Below, piece by piece: positions 24,496-34,412 of a stretch of DNA of 64,000 nucleotides. Made by a program: the position numbers and the translations under genes. Location: assembly GCA_009908505.1 (NCBI GenBank), contig JAAAPD010000029.1, forward strand, positions 1 to 64,000, read 5' to 3'. Position 1 is the stretch's first letter. The number at the start of each line of letters is the position of its first letter. The DNA is from Alphaproteobacteria bacterium. Lineage in GTDB: Bacteria > Pseudomonadota > Alphaproteobacteria > Rhodobacterales > Rhodobacteraceae. Below the pieces are notes generated by a model. It did not search any database. It had not been told where the DNA came from and was given only the letters and a program-made list of their open reading frames with translations.

Positions 24496-25433
24496 CAGCC
24501 TTCGGCGTAGTCGGCGCCGGTATAGAACAGGCTCGGCGCGCCGTCGCCATCGAAGAAGACTTGCGGCGCGATGATCTCATCGACCTCCCAGGGCGGGCCG
24601 GCCGGGGTCAGGACGGGGGTGCCCGGCTGGCCGTAGGGCCCGAAGGGCGCGTCGGCACAGGCCATGAAGATGCCTTCGCTGCCGCTGGCCTCGTCGAATT
24701 GCGTCGCGACGGCGACCCAGCCGCCATCGGGGCGGCGCGTGACCTGGCCCTCCATCCCGACGGGCACCGGCACCTGTCGGAAATCCTGCCATGTGCGGCC
24801 GTTGTCGGTGGAGGTGGCGCCGAAGGTCCAGACCCGGCTGACATCCTCGAAACCGTCCCAGCCCAGGAACACTATGCCCAGTCCGGTTTCGGTTTCGAAG
24901 ACGCTGGGCGAGGTAATGACCTCGACTTGACGCCCGGCGATCTCGCCCAGGGGCACCACGGGCGCGGGGTCGAAGGCCCAGGGCCCCTCGATCGCGGGCG
25001 CGGTGGCCCGCCAGACCGCGGCGGCATAGGTCGCCTCGTCCTCGTAGCCGATGACATAGAGCTGATGCGTGCCATCCGGCGCCCGGAAATAGAAGGGGGT
25101 TTCCTTCGACCGGGGCCGGTCATGGCCCTGCGACGGCCCCAGCACCGTGCCAAGGATCGACCAGGCCCCGTCGTCTGGGTCCCGTTCGGCCAGCCGGGCC
25201 GAGATCACGCCGCCATCGTCGCCGGAATAGACCATCAGCACCCGGTCATCATGGGCAAAGACATGAGCATCGCTTGCGCCCTCGTAATTCTCGGCCGGGA
25301 TGGGGTCACGCAGGATAGGGTCGCCTGTGCGTTGCCAGTCAAGCCCGGCCAGGTCGCAGGCGGCGGCCGCGGACGTGGCAAGTGCGAGACAAAGGGCGGA
25401 AACCGATAAGGCATTGGGAAGCAATGGTGTCAT
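24465..25433 (-). CDS. Secreted beta-propeller protein, glycoside-hydrolase-43/sialidase-like
   Basis: The 322-residue protein has a Sec signal peptide (cleavage near residue 25, after SAAA) and a mature part built of repeated W/Y-rich beta blades. These include HVFAHDDRVLMVYSGDD, GTHQLYVIGYEDEA, ITSPSVFETETGLGIVFLGW and a final PQVFFDGDGAPSLFYTGAD. The layout resembles five-bladed GH43/GH117-type propellers, and the TSTDNGRTWQDF segment resembles a sialidase Asp-box. No catalytic assignment is possible. ATG 25433 has an ACGGAGGT site seven bases upstream. It interrupts the usual glnD-murJ adjacency. Confidence 0.72.
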   Translation of the reverse strand: MTPLLPNALSVSALCLALATSAAAACDLAGLDWQRTGDPILRDPIPAENYEGASDAHVFAHDDRVLMVYSGDDGGVISARLAERDPDDGAWSILGTVLGPSQGHDRPRSKETPFYFRAPDGTHQLYVIGYEDEATYAAAVWRATAPAIEGPWAFDPAPVVPLGEIAGRQVEVITSPSVFETETGLGIVFLGWDGFEDVSRVWTFGATSTDNGRTWQDFRQVPVPVGMEGQVTRRPDGGWVAVATQFDEASGSEGIFMACADAPFGPYGQPGTPVLTPAGPPWEVDEIIAPQVFFDGDGAPSLFYTGADYAEGWWIMEARPSP

Positions 25434-25502
25434 GACTGACCTCCGTTGATTGCGTCCCTGCGCCGGCGAAATAACCACACCGGCACGGGTTTTCAAGTCC
25501 TC

Positions 25503-28307
25503 TCAGGCCCGCGCCCGTTCCGACCCCTCGGCAATCGCCTCGCGCAGCTTCTTTTCCAGCGCTTTGCGCTTGCTTTCGGCGTGGAATTTCAGCCCGAACA
25601 TGTCCTTGACGTAGAAGGTATCGACCACCTGTTCGCCATAGGTCGCGATCACGGCGCTCGAGATATAGACGTTCTGCGTGGCCAGCGCGCGGGTCAGGTC
25701 ATTCAGCAGGCCGGGCCGGTCGCGGGTGTCAACCTCGATGATCGTGTAGATCTCCGAGCCTTCATTGTCGAAAGTGATCGAGGTGGGCACGCGGAACGCC
25801 TTTTCGCGCTTCTTCATCTTGTCACGGTCGGCCAGCGCCTCGCTCGGGACGACCTCGCCCTGCAGGGTGCGCTCGATCATCGAGCGCAGGCGCGGCAGGC
25901 GGTCCTCGTCATAGGGGTGACCCTCGGCGTCCTGCACCCAGAAGGCGGCGGTGGCAAAGCCGTCCTTGGTGGTGAAGGTGCGCGCGTCCACCACGTTGGC
26001 GCCCACCAGGGACAACGCCCCGCACATGCGGCTGAAGATGCCCGGGTGATCGGCCATTGCGAAACAGGCGCGGGTGGCGTCGCGGTCCTCGTCCGGCGTC
26101 AGGCGGATGCGGATTTCGTCGGTCTCGATGTCGTGCAGAAGCTCGGCGAAATCGACATGCGCGGTGACATGCAGCCCCTGCCAGTAGGGCGGGTAATGCC
26201 GGGCCAGTTCGCTCCGGATCGCCTTGTCCGACCAGCCATCGAGGGCGGCGCGCAGGTTCTTGCGCGCCTCCGAGCCGCGCTCTTCGCGGTTGAGCGCCTC
26301 CATCCCTTCTTCCAGGGCGGTGCGGGTCTGGCGGTAGAGCGCCCGCAACAGCGCCGCTTTCCAGTTGTTCCAGGTGCCGGGGCCGACACCGCGGATGTCA
26401 CAGACCGTCAGCACGCAAAGCAGGTCCAGCCGTTCCTGAGTCTTCACCGCCTTGGCGAAGTCGCGCACCGTGCGCGGGTCGGCGATGTCGCGCTTCTGGG
26501 CCATGTCGGACATCAGCAGGTGATAACGCACCAGCCATTCCACCGTGGCGCATTCCTTCTTGCTCAGTCCCAGGCGCGGGGCGACCTTGCGGGCGATCTG
26601 CGCACCCAGAACCGAATGGTCCTCGTCCCGGCCCTTGCCGATATCGTGCAGCAGCAGCGCCACGTAAAGCACCTTGCGATTGATCCCGCCGCGAATGATG
26701 TCGGTGGAAACCGGCAGTTCCTCGTCCAACTCCTCGCGTTCGATCCGGGCCAGGTGGCTGATGCACTGGATCGTGTGTTCGTCCACCGTGTAGTGGTGAT
26801 ACATGTTGAACTGCATCATCGCGACGATGGGTTCGAATTCGGGGATGAAGGCCGAGAGGATCTGCAATTCGTTCATCCGCCGCAGCGCCCGTTCGGGGTT
26901 GCCGTGTTTCAGCATCAGGTCGAGGAACAGGCGCGCGGCCTCGGGATCGGCGCGCATTTCGTCGTCGATTAGCTCGATATTCGACTTGATCAGGCGCATG
27001 GCATCCGGGTGCAGCAGGGTGCCCGTGCGCAAGGCCTCTTCGAAGATGCGCAACAGGTTGAGCTTGTCGGCCAGAAAGGCGTCCGGGTCGGCCACGGTCA
27101 GCCGGTTCTGCTTGATGGCATAGGGCGGTTTGGCCCGGCGCCGACGCTTGAGCAGCCGCTGCAGCATCGGTTCGGTTTTCAGGTGCGCGGCCTCCTGCGC
27201 GGTCAGGAAGATGCGCGTCAGCTCGCCCACCTCGGTGGCCTGCCGGAAATAGTCCTGCATGAAGACCTCGACCGCGCGCCGGCCGGCCCGGTCGCGATAG
27301 CCCATGGCGGCCGCCACCTCGACCTGCAGGTCGAAGGTCAGCTGGTCCGTCGCGCGCCCGGCGATCAGGTGCAGGTGACAGCGCACGGCCCACAGGAATT
27401 CATGCGCCTCGCGGAAACTGTCGTATTCCTCCTGGGTGAAGACCTTGTGGCGCACCAGGTCCGAGGCGTCGTGAACGCCGTGGATGTACTTGCCGATCCA
27501 GTAAAGCGATTGCAGGTCGCGCAGGCCCCCCTTTCCCTCTTTGACGTTGGGTTCGACCATGTAGCGCTGACCACCCTGCTTGCGGTGGCGCTCCGACCGC
27601 TCCTGCAGCTTGGCCTCGATGAATTCGGGCACGGTGCCGGCGAAAAGGTCCGATTGCAGTTTGTCCGACAGGGTGTCGGCAAGGTCCGCGTCGCCGGCCA
27701 GGTAGCGGCGTTCGACCAGGGACGTCCGGATCGTGAAATCGTCGCGGGCCAGGCGGATGCAATCCTTGACCGTGCGGCTGGCATGGCCGACCTTCATCTT
27801 GAGATCCCACAGGATGTAGAGCATCGACTCGATGACATTCTCGGCCCAGGGCGTCAGCTTGTAGGGGGCCAGGAACAGTAAATCGACATCCGATTGCGGG
27901 GCCATTTCCCCGCGCCCGTAGCCCCCCACGGCGATCAGGCACAGCCGTTCCTGTTCGGTGGGCGTGGGGGCGGGGTGAAAGACCTCGCGCGACAACGCGA
28001 AGCTGGCCGCGACCAGTTGATCGGTCAGCCAGGCATAAGCGCGGGTCGTGGGGCTGGCGGCGAAGGGGCGGGCTTGGAAGGCCTCTGCGATGGCCGCGCG
28101 CCCGTCGGACTGGGCGGCGCGCAGCGCCGTCACGGCGGCCTTGCGCCGGTCCATCTGGTCGCTGCCCGCCGCGTCGACCGCGGCCCGCAAACGGGTCCAC
28201 AGGGCCCCCGGATCGACGATCTCGGCGGCGGGGCGGATCAGGTCATCGGGGAGGGCGGCGGCGGGATCAGGACCCGCCGATGCCGAAACTTCTTGGAGCT
28301 GGGTCAA
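25503..28307 (-). CDS. glnD: PII uridylyltransferase / uridylyl-removing enzyme GlnD
   Basis: The 934-residue bifunctional nitrogen sensor uridylylates PII proteins at low glutamine and removes UMP at high glutamine. The nucleotidyltransferase motif GGYGRGEMAPQSDVDLLF is near residues 128-145. The HD phosphohydrolase motif LLHDIGKGRDEDHS lies near 510. Two C-terminal ACT domains start at the HPGIFSRMCGAL and RDRPGLLNDLTRAL segments. I choose TTG 28307 (AGGTGG upstream) because the ATG at 28358 would lengthen the N terminus without similarity; both overlap the end of the preceding lipoprotein gene. Confidence 0.93.
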   Translation of the reverse strand: MTQLQEVSASAGPDPAAALPDDLIRPAAEIVDPGALWTRLRAAVDAAGSDQMDRRKAAVTALRAAQSDGRAAIAEAFQARPFAASPTTRAYAWLTDQLVAASFALSREVFHPAPTPTEQERLCLIAVGGYGRGEMAPQSDVDLLFLAPYKLTPWAENVIESMLYILWDLKMKVGHASRTVKDCIRLARDDFTIRTSLVERRYLAGDADLADTLSDKLQSDLFAGTVPEFIEAKLQERSERHRKQGGQRYMVEPNVKEGKGGLRDLQSLYWIGKYIHGVHDASDLVRHKVFTQEEYDSFREAHEFLWAVRCHLHLIAGRATDQLTFDLQVEVAAAMGYRDRAGRRAVEVFMQDYFRQATEVGELTRIFLTAQEAAHLKTEPMLQRLLKRRRRAKPPYAIKQNRLTVADPDAFLADKLNLLRIFEEALRTGTLLHPDAMRLIKSNIELIDDEMRADPEAARLFLDLMLKHGNPERALRRMNELQILSAFIPEFEPIVAMMQFNMYHHYTVDEHTIQCISHLARIEREELDEELPVSTDIIRGGINRKVLYVALLLHDIGKGRDEDHSVLGAQIARKVAPRLGLSKKECATVEWLVRYHLLMSDMAQKRDIADPRTVRDFAKAVKTQERLDLLCVLTVCDIRGVGPGTWNNWKAALLRALYRQTRTALEEGMEALNREERGSEARKNLRAALDGWSDKAIRSELARHYPPYWQGLHVTAHVDFAELLHDIETDEIRIRLTPDEDRDATRACFAMADHPGIFSRMCGALSLVGANVVDARTFTTKDGFATAAFWVQDAEGHPYDEDRLPRLRSMIERTLQGEVVPSEALADRDKMKKREKAFRVPTSITFDNEGSEIYTIIEVDTRDRPGLLNDLTRALATQNVYISSAVIATYGEQVVDTFYVKDMFGLKFHAESKRKALEKKLREAIAEGSERARA

Positions 28308-29469
28308 CGACCACCACCTGGTTGTTCTGGATTTGCGCCACGGCCAGGGCGCGGTCATTCGTGCCGTCGGGGTTCAGGCGGAAGATGCCCGTCGCCCCGG
28401 CAAAGCCCGCGCGGCGGGTCAGGCTGCCGGTCGTCAGTGCGCCCTGATCGCCGCTGGCCACGAGCGATCCGATCGCCGCGATACCGTCATAGGCAATCGA
28501 GGCCAGCGGATGCGGCGGGGCACCATAGGTTGCGGCGTAGCGGGCCGAGAACTGCTCGGCCAGGGTCGTGTCGGGGCGCGCGTAATAGCCGTTCTGTAGG
28601 CCCTGCAAGGTCAGCGCCTGGCCGGTGGCTTCCCAATTCGAGAGACCCACCAGCGGCGTCTGGGCCGGGTCCAGCCCCTGGTCGACCATCGACGTCGTCA
28701 GGATCGACAGGCCGCCGTTGATCGTATCGGTGACGAAGACCGCCTCGGCGCCCGAGCTGCGCACCGCGCTTGTGATCTGCGGCGCGGCGCTGAAGATGCC
28801 CTGCTGCGAGAAGGGATAGACCTGGATCGAGGTCACGGTGGCGCCGCTGCCACGCACCGTGCTGGAGATGGCGTCGCGGCCGACACTGCCGGCCAGGTCG
28901 TCCTGGTGCACGATGGCATAGCGCGAAATCCCCTGGCCCATCGTGTAACGCACCAGGCGCTGGGCGGTGTTCTCGAAGGTGCGGCCCAGCACGAAGGTAT
29001 TCGACCCCGTGGTGTCGGTCACCACGGGATTGTTGGAAAAGGCCAGGACGTTCACGTTGGACCCGGCCACGGCGTTGCCCGCGGAAATCGCGCTCTGGGC
29101 ATCGAGCGGGCCAAGGATGATCTTGGCGCCTTCGCCGACAGCGCGGGTCGCCACGGCCGCGGCGGTCGCCGGGTCGCGGTTGGTGGTATAGACGCGCAGG
29201 TCGATCTGCGCGCCGTCCAGTTCCGAAATGGCCATGCGGGCGGCGTTTTCCATGTTCGACGAGATCAGCGACATCTCGGAACTGCCGCCGCCGGGCACAA
29301 GCAGCGCGACCTGGACCGGATCGGCCGGGTCGATCCGCTGGCCACTGGGACCGGTGGTGTTCATGGCCGGCATGTCGCAGGCGGCCAGCCAGGCCAGGGA
29401 CAGGACGGCGACCAAACGCGCGGCGAACCGGCGGGGCAAGTCGGGCAGGCGCAAGGTGCGGAATGACAT
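28267..29469 (-). CDS. Penicillin-binding protein activator-type lipoprotein
   Basis: The 400-residue protein is a lipoprotein: hydrophobic signal and lipobox WLAAC with Cys31. The rest is a type-1 periplasmic-binding-protein fold (VQVALLVPGGG at the start; ILGPLDAQSAISAGNAVAG; AIVHQDDLAGSVGRDA; FVTDTINGGL). Such proteins are annotated as LpoA-like activators of penicillin-binding proteins in alphaproteobacteria, though they also resemble amino acid-binding proteins. The start at ATG 29469 has AGAGAGAG upstream. It is divergent from rsmI, with the usual neighbours rsmI and yraN supporting the call. Confidence 0.82.
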   Translation of the reverse strand: MSFRTLRLPDLPRRFAARLVAVLSLAWLAACDMPAMNTTGPSGQRIDPADPVQVALLVPGGGSSEMSLISSNMENAARMAISELDGAQIDLRVYTTNRDPATAAAVATRAVGEGAKIILGPLDAQSAISAGNAVAGSNVNVLAFSNNPVVTDTTGSNTFVLGRTFENTAQRLVRYTMGQGISRYAIVHQDDLAGSVGRDAISSTVRGSGATVTSIQVYPFSQQGIFSAAPQITSAVRSSGAEAVFVTDTINGGLSILTTSMVDQGLDPAQTPLVGLSNWEATGQALTLQGLQNGYYARPDTTLAEQFSARYAATYGAPPHPLASIAYDGIAAIGSLVASGDQGALTTGSLTRRAGFAGATGIFRLNPDGTNDRALAVAQIQNNQVVVVDPAPRSFGIGGS

Positions 29470-29588
29470 AAACAAAACTCTCTCTTTTCGACCGGACGCG
29501 CACGGGCGTCCCGGGATGGCCATGTGGCCGGGCACGCCCCGGCACTTTCGGGCTTGCATCATAAGGCCCGTGGCGGAAGTTTCGAGTC

Positions 29589-30452
29589 ATGAATCATCGC
29601 GAAGTTCCCCTCGACCCCGGCCTCTACCTGGTTTCCACCCCGATCGGGAACGCACGTGACATCACCTTGCGGGCGCTCGACGTGCTGGCCAGCGCCGACC
29701 TGGTGGCCGCCGAGGATACGCGGACGGCACGAAAACTGATGGAAATCCATGGGCTTGAGGTCAAGGGCCGGGCGATGCTGGCCTATCATGACCATTCCGG
29801 CCCGGGCGCGCGGGACAAGGTGATCGCCGCGATCGCGGCCGGGCAGTCGGTCGCCTATGTCTCCGAGGCGGGCACGCCGCTTCTTGCCGATCCGGGGTTC
29901 CAGTTGGGCCGCGCCGTGCGCGCGGCGGGCCAGCCGGTCTGGGCGGTTCCCGGTGCCTCGGCCCTTCTGGCGGCGCTCGCGGTGGCCGATCTGCCTACCG
30001 ACCGGTTCCATTTCGCGGGGTTCCTGCCCAACGCCCAAAGGGCACGACGCGCGGCCCTGTCCGAGCTGCGCGACCTGGCCGGCACCGTGGTGCTCTACGA
30101 ATCTCCCAAGCGGCTGGCGGCGCTGGTGGCCGATATCGCGGCGACGCTGGGCGCAACGCGCGAGGTCGTCGTCTGCCGCGAGTTGACGAAACGGTTCGAG
30201 GAACGCCTGGCCGGCCCCGCCGAAGACCTGGCCCGGCGGCTGGCCGAGCATCCGGTCAAAGGTGAATGCGTCGTGCTGATCGCACCCGGCGCGGACGAGG
30301 TGGCCGATGACACGGCGGTGCGTGCGGCTCTTGTTAACGCGATGGAAACCATGCGGGTGAAGGATGCGGCCACCGCCGTTGCCGGGGCGATGGGCCGCCC
30401 CCGGCGCGAGGTCTACCAGATGGCCCTGGCCCTGAAGGACGAAACCGAATGA
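29589..30452 (+). CDS. rsmI: 16S rRNA (cytidine1402-2'-O)-methyltransferase
   Basis: The 287-residue tetrapyrrole-methylase-fold enzyme uses S-adenosylmethionine to 2'-O-methylate C1402 in the ribosomal P site. Characteristic segments are GLYLVSTPIGNARDITLRAL (residues ~11-30), LVAAEDTRTARKL, VSEAGTPLLADPGF and FYESPKRL-like VLYESPKRLAAL. It overlaps yraN by an ATGA, and this pair next to an LpoA-type gene is a widely conserved order. Confidence 0.95.
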   Translation: MNHREVPLDPGLYLVSTPIGNARDITLRALDVLASADLVAAEDTRTARKLMEIHGLEVKGRAMLAYHDHSGPGARDKVIAAIAAGQSVAYVSEAGTPLLADPGFQLGRAVRAAGQPVWAVPGASALLAALAVADLPTDRFHFAGFLPNAQRARRAALSELRDLAGTVVLYESPKRLAALVADIAATLGATREVVVCRELTKRFEERLAGPAEDLARRLAEHPVKGECVVLIAPGADEVADDTAVRAALVNAMETMRVKDAATAVAGAMGRPRREVYQMALALKDETE

Positions 30453-30817
30453 CATCCGCCTCTCACAAGGGTCTGACGGCCTTTCATGCCGGCCAAGCGG
30501 CCGAGCATTGCGTGGCGCGGCATTATGAACGCCGCGGCTATGTTTCCGAGGCCCGCCGCTGGCGCTGTCCGTCCGGGGAAGTGGACCTGATCGCGCGGGA
30601 CGGCGGCCGGACGGTCTTCATCGAGGTCAAAAAGGCCCGCGACCACGCCGCCGCGGCCGCCCGTATCGCCCCCGCGCAGGCGCGACGGATCATGGCCGCC
30701 GCACTGGACTACCTGGACGCGACCGGGCGCGGGGCGGATTCGGAGATGCGATTCGACGTCGCGCTGGTCGATGGCACCGGCCGGGTCGAGATCGTGGAAA
30801 ACGCCTTCATGGCCTGA
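30449..30817 (+). CDS. yraN: UPF0102 protein YraN
   Basis: The 122-residue predicted endonuclease-like protein has the PD-(D/E)xK-type core: [21 protein letters not shown] (around 50-70) contains the aspartate and E-x-K. The preceding ARHYERRGY helix is typical. Biological role is not established. Its ATG overlaps the rsmI stop codon. Confidence 0.9.
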   Translation: MTSASHKGLTAFHAGQAAEHCVARHYERRGYVSEARRWRCPSGEVDLIARDGGRTVFIEVKKARDHAAAAARIAPAQARRIMAAALDYLDATGRGADSEMRFDVALVDGTGRVEIVENAFMA

Positions 30818-30906
30818 TCGCACCAGTCTTGTGCGCCACGGGCCGTTGCCCAATCCGGGGCGATGGGCCATGTAGGGCAAAACACCAACAAGACCCGGAC
30901 GCGCCC

Positions 30907-31845
30907 ATGCCCCTTTCCGTCGCCCTCCAGATGGACCCGATCGGCCCCATCGACATCAACGCCGACAGCACCTTTCGCATCGGGTTGGAGGCGCAGGCGC
31001 GCGGCCACGCCCTGTTCTTCTACACGCCCGACCGGCTGTCCTACCAGGAGGGGCGCATCATGGCCCGCGGCTGGGACCTGGAGCTGCGGCCGGTGGAAGG
31101 CGACCATTTCACGCTGGGCGAGGAACGCGAGGTGGACCTGTCGGACATGGACGTGGTCTGGCTGCGCCAGGACCCGCCCTTCGACATGAGCTATATCACC
31201 AGTACGCATTTGCTGGAACGAATCCACCCCGACACGCTGGTGGTGAATGACCCGTTCTGGGTGCGCAATTATCCCGAAAAGCTGCTGGTTCTCGATTTTC
31301 CCGACCTGACGCCGCCCACGGCGATCGCCCGCGACCTGCAGACGCTCAAGGACTTTCGCGCGCGCCATGGCGACATCATCCTAAAGCCGCTTTATGGCAA
31401 CGGGGGTGCCGGTGTTTTCCGCCTGCCCGAAAGCGACCGCAACCTCGTCTCGCTGCACGAGCTGTTCGCGGGCATCAACCGCGAGCCGCTGATCGTGCAG
31501 AAATTCCTGCCCGCCGTGTCCAAGGGCGACAAGCGCGTGATCCTCGTCGATGGCGACCCCGTCGGCGCGATCAACCGGGTGCCGGCCGAAGGCGAGACCC
31601 GGTCCAACATGCATGTGGGCGGGCGCCCCGAAAAGGTGGCGATGACCGACCGCGACCACGAGATCTGCGCCCGAATCGGGCCGCTTCTGCGGGAAAAGGG
31701 TCAGATCTTCGTCGGTATCGACGTCATCGGCGACTGGCTGACCGAGATCAACGTAACCTCGCCCACGGGTATCCAGGAACTGGAACGGTTCGACGGCGTC
31801 AACGTCGCGGGCCTGATCTGGGACGCGATCGAGGCGAAGAGATGA
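30907..31845 (+). CDS. gshB: Glutathione synthetase
   Basis: The 312-residue ATP-grasp ligase joins gamma-glutamylcysteine and glycine. It starts with [32 protein letters not shown] is the substrate region. [15 protein letters not shown] is the glycine-rich ATP loop (near 160), and [19 protein letters not shown] provides the metal ligands. ATG 30907 is selected because the frame upstream lacks similarity. Its stop overlaps the following hydrolase start by ATGA. Confidence 0.95.
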   Translation: MPLSVALQMDPIGPIDINADSTFRIGLEAQARGHALFFYTPDRLSYQEGRIMARGWDLELRPVEGDHFTLGEEREVDLSDMDVVWLRQDPPFDMSYITSTHLLERIHPDTLVVNDPFWVRNYPEKLLVLDFPDLTPPTAIARDLQTLKDFRARHGDIILKPLYGNGGAGVFRLPESDRNLVSLHELFAGINREPLIVQKFLPAVSKGDKRVILVDGDPVGAINRVPAEGETRSNMHVGGRPEKVAMTDRDHEICARIGPLLREKGQIFVGIDVIGDWLTEINVTSPTGIQELERFDGVNVAGLIWDAIEAKR

Positions 31846-32741
31846 GCCTGCGGGCGCGGCTGCTCAATACCTGGCTGCGCCGTATCGAGCGCCCGGCGCT
31901 GGCACGGATGCCCGCGCATCCGGCCTCGAAGATCCGCGACCGGTTCGAAACACAGGCCCGTCTGTTCTTTCGGCCACCGCGCGGAACGCGCATCGCGCCG
32001 GTTTCGGTGGCGGGCCTGCCCGCGCTCGAGGTCGGCCCCGCGGGCGTGACGCCGATCCTCTACCTGCATGGCGGTGCCTATGTCTTCGGCAGCCCGCAGA
32101 CCCACGCGGGGCTGCTCGGGCGGCTGGTGGCGCATTGCGATGCGCGTGCCGTTCTGCCGGATTATCCGCTGGCCCCCGAACACCCCTTTCCCGCCGCGCC
32201 CGAGGCGGCGATGGCGGCCTATCGGGAATTGGCCGCAAGGGGCCCGGTCATCCTGGGCGGTGACAGTGCCGGCGGCGGGCTTGCGCTGGCGGTGCTGGCC
32301 GAAATCTGCCGCCTGGGCCTGTCGCAGCCATTGATGACCTTCACCCTGTCGCCCTGGACCGACCTGACGCTGACCGGCGCGAGCATGTCCGCCAACGCGC
32401 CGGTCGAGGCGCTTTTGCCGCCGGAACGCATTGCCCAGGCGCGCGACATCTACCTCAACGGGGCCGATCCCGCCGATCCGCGCGCCTCGCCGCTATTCGC
32501 CGATTTCGCGGGGGCCGCACCGGTTCACATCTGGGTGGGCGACACCGAGATCCTCCGCGATGATGCCCGCCGCATGGCCGATCGCCTGCGTGGGCAGGGC
32601 GTTGCGGCGGACCTGACCGAAGAAAACGATCTGCCCCACGTGTGGCCAATTTTCCCGGCCTGGCAATTGCCCGAGGCCGAAACCACTCTCGGACAGGTCG
32701 CGCACGCCGTTCAAACCTCGCTGGACAGGGCCAGCCGGTAG
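31842..32741 (+). CDS. Alpha/beta hydrolase, hormone-sensitive-lipase type
   Basis: The 299-residue esterase-like protein has the oxyanion motif HGGAYVFGS (residues ~71-79) and the nucleophile [13 protein letters not shown] (serine near 144). Aspartate ([11 protein letters not shown]) and histidine ([10 protein letters not shown]) complete the triad. HSL-type enzymes cleave short-chain acyl esters. It follows gshB with a 4-base overlap and converges on comM with 31 bases shared. Confidence 0.88.
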   Translation: MSLRARLLNTWLRRIERPALARMPAHPASKIRDRFETQARLFFRPPRGTRIAPVSVAGLPALEVGPAGVTPILYLHGGAYVFGSPQTHAGLLGRLVAHCDARAVLPDYPLAPEHPFPAAPEAAMAAYRELAARGPVILGGDSAGGGLALAVLAEICRLGLSQPLMTFTLSPWTDLTLTGASMSANAPVEALLPPERIAQARDIYLNGADPADPRASPLFADFAGAAPVHIWVGDTEILRDDARRMADRLRGQGVAADLTEENDLPHVWPIFPAWQLPEAETTLGQVAHAVQTSLDRASR

Positions 32742-34222
32742 CCCACGGCTTCGGCAACGTGGGGGCGGCGGACATCGGCCGACCCGTCAAGGTCGGCGAT
32801 GGTGCGGGCCACGCGCAGCACCCGATGATAGCCCCGCGCCGACAAGCCGAAGCGTTCGGCGATCTTCAACAGAAGCTCCTTGCCCTCGGTGTCGGGCGCG
32901 GCGGCCTCTTCCAGCGCGCTGCCTTCCAGGTCGGCATTGACCCGTGCGGCATGCCCCTCGAACCGGGCCGACTGCACATCACGCGCGGCCATGACCCGCC
33001 CCGCCACCTGGGCCGAGCTTTCGGACGGGTTCGGCAGGTCGAGATCGGAAAAGGCCAGTGGTGGCACATCGACGCGCAGGTCGAACCGGTCCATCAGCGG
33101 CCCGCTGATCCGGCCCAGGTAATCCTCGCCGCATTGCGGGACCCGCGCACAGGCGCGGGCCGGGTCGGACAGGTAGCCGCATTTGCACGGGTTGGCGGCG
33201 GCCACCAGCATGAAGCGGCAGGGATACTTGATATGGGCATTGGCGCGGGCGACCATGACCTCGCCGGTCTCGATGGGCTGGCGCAGGGTTTCCAGCACCG
33301 TGCGCGGAAACTCGGGGAATTCGTCCATGAACAAAACGCCGTTATGGGCCAGGCTGATCTCGCCCGGTTTCGCCCCGCGTCCGCCGCCGACGATGGCGGC
33401 CATGGACGCCGTGTGGTGGGGCTCGCGGAACGGGCGCTGGCGGGAAATGCCGCCCTCGTCCAGCAGCCCGGCCAATGAATGGATCATCGAGGTTTCCAGC
33501 GCCTCGCCCGCGCTTAGCGGCGGCAGGATGCCGGGCAGGCGGGCGGCCAGCATGGACTTGCCCGACCCCGGCGTGCCGATCATCAGCATGTGGTGGCGTC
33601 CGGCAGCGGCGATTTCCAGTGCGCGCTTGGCCCGTTCCTGACCCTTCACATCCGACAGGTCGCGTCCGGCCGGACCGCTGGTAACCTCGCCCGGTTCGGC
33701 GGGCAATAGCGTCGTCTGCCCGGTGTAGTGCCGCGCCGCCTCGCCCAGCGAGGCCGCGCCGATCACCGTCGCCGCATCGACCCAGGCGGCCTCGGCCCCG
33801 CAGGCGGCGGGGCACAGCAGGGTGCGGCTTTCCTCGGCGGCCGCCATGGCCGCCGGAAGCGCCCCGATTACCGGCACAAGCGAGCCGTCGAGCGACAATT
33901 CGCCCAGGGCCACGGTTTCGGCCACCTTGTCATCGGGCAGAACATCCAGCGCGGCCAGCAGCGCCAGCGCGATGGGCAGGTCGAAATGGCTGCCTTCCTT
34001 GGGCAGGTCGGCGGGCGACAGGTTCACGGTGATCCGCTTGGACGGCAGGGCGATGGACATGGCAGACAGCGCCGAGCGGACCCGGTCGCGCGCCTCGGAC
34101 ACCGCCTTGTCCGGCAGGCCCACGATGGAAAAGGCGGGCAAGCCGGGCGAAACGGCGCATTGCACCTCGACCATGCGGGCTTCGACGCCTTCGAAGGCGA
34201 CCGTATAGGCGACAGAGACCAT
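32711..34222 (-). CDS. comM: ComM/YifB-family Mg-chelatase-like AAA+ ATPase
   Basis: The 503-residue protein has an N-terminal Lon-like domain (SVAYTVAFEGVEARMVEVQ; VNLSPADLPKEGSHFDLPIAL), then an AAA+ module with Walker A GTPGSGKSMLAARLPG (near 215) and Walker B VLFMDEFPEF. A zinc-like CKCGYLSDP segment and a C-terminal SARGYHRVLRVARTIADLDG domain follow. ComM is a hexameric branch-migration helicase that extends DNA during natural transformation. In Rhodobacter it supports uptake of gene-transfer-agent DNA. TTAAC-type sites upstream may make it CtrA-responsive. Confidence 0.93.
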   Translation of the reverse strand: MVSVAYTVAFEGVEARMVEVQCAVSPGLPAFSIVGLPDKAVSEARDRVRSALSAMSIALPSKRITVNLSPADLPKEGSHFDLPIALALLAALDVLPDDKVAETVALGELSLDGSLVPVIGALPAAMAAAEESRTLLCPAACGAEAAWVDAATVIGAASLGEAARHYTGQTTLLPAEPGEVTSGPAGRDLSDVKGQERAKRALEIAAAGRHHMLMIGTPGSGKSMLAARLPGILPPLSAGEALETSMIHSLAGLLDEGGISRQRPFREPHHTASMAAIVGGGRGAKPGEISLAHNGVLFMDEFPEFPRTVLETLRQPIETGEVMVARANAHIKYPCRFMLVAAANPCKCGYLSDPARACARVPQCGEDYLGRISGPLMDRFDLRVDVPPLAFSDLDLPNPSESSAQVAGRVMAARDVQSARFEGHAARVNADLEGSALEEAAAPDTEGKELLLKIAERFGLSARGYHRVLRVARTIADLDGSADVRRPHVAEAVGYRLALSSEV

Positions 34223-34245
34223 GAACCGACCCCGGAGTTAAGATC

Positions 34246-34275
34246 GGTTAACGTTAATCATCCCTATGGTTAACG
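34246..34275 (-). promoter_or_regulatory. TTAAC repeat cluster, possible CtrA sites for comM
   Basis: GGTTAACG occurs at 34246-34253 and again at 34268-34275, 22 bases apart. Read on the comM strand, one copy is part of TTAACCAT, a CtrA half-site, and a further TTAA lies between. The cluster starts 24 bases upstream of the comM start codon. Confidence 0.4.
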
Positions 34276-34338
34276 ATCGGTGAACGCGGCGCCGGAAACC
34301 AGATGCGGGGCTCCTCCTGCGAAAAGCCGCCGATTTGG

Positions 34339-34367
34339 TGATCCAAAGCCGAACGCTTTGCGTAACC
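34339..34367 (+). promoter_or_regulatory. Sigma-E (RpoE/ChrR-type) promoter of rpoH
   Basis: TGATCC (34339-34344), an 18-base spacer and TAACC (34363-34367) match the Rhodobacter RpoE promoter consensus TGATCC-N18-TAAGA except at the fourth base of the -10. It lies 45 bases before the rpoH ATG. Confidence 0.7.
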
Positions 34368-34412
34368 ATTTTAAGTCTGCCCAGAATAGCAAACAGACAG
34401 GGGGTAAAACCG

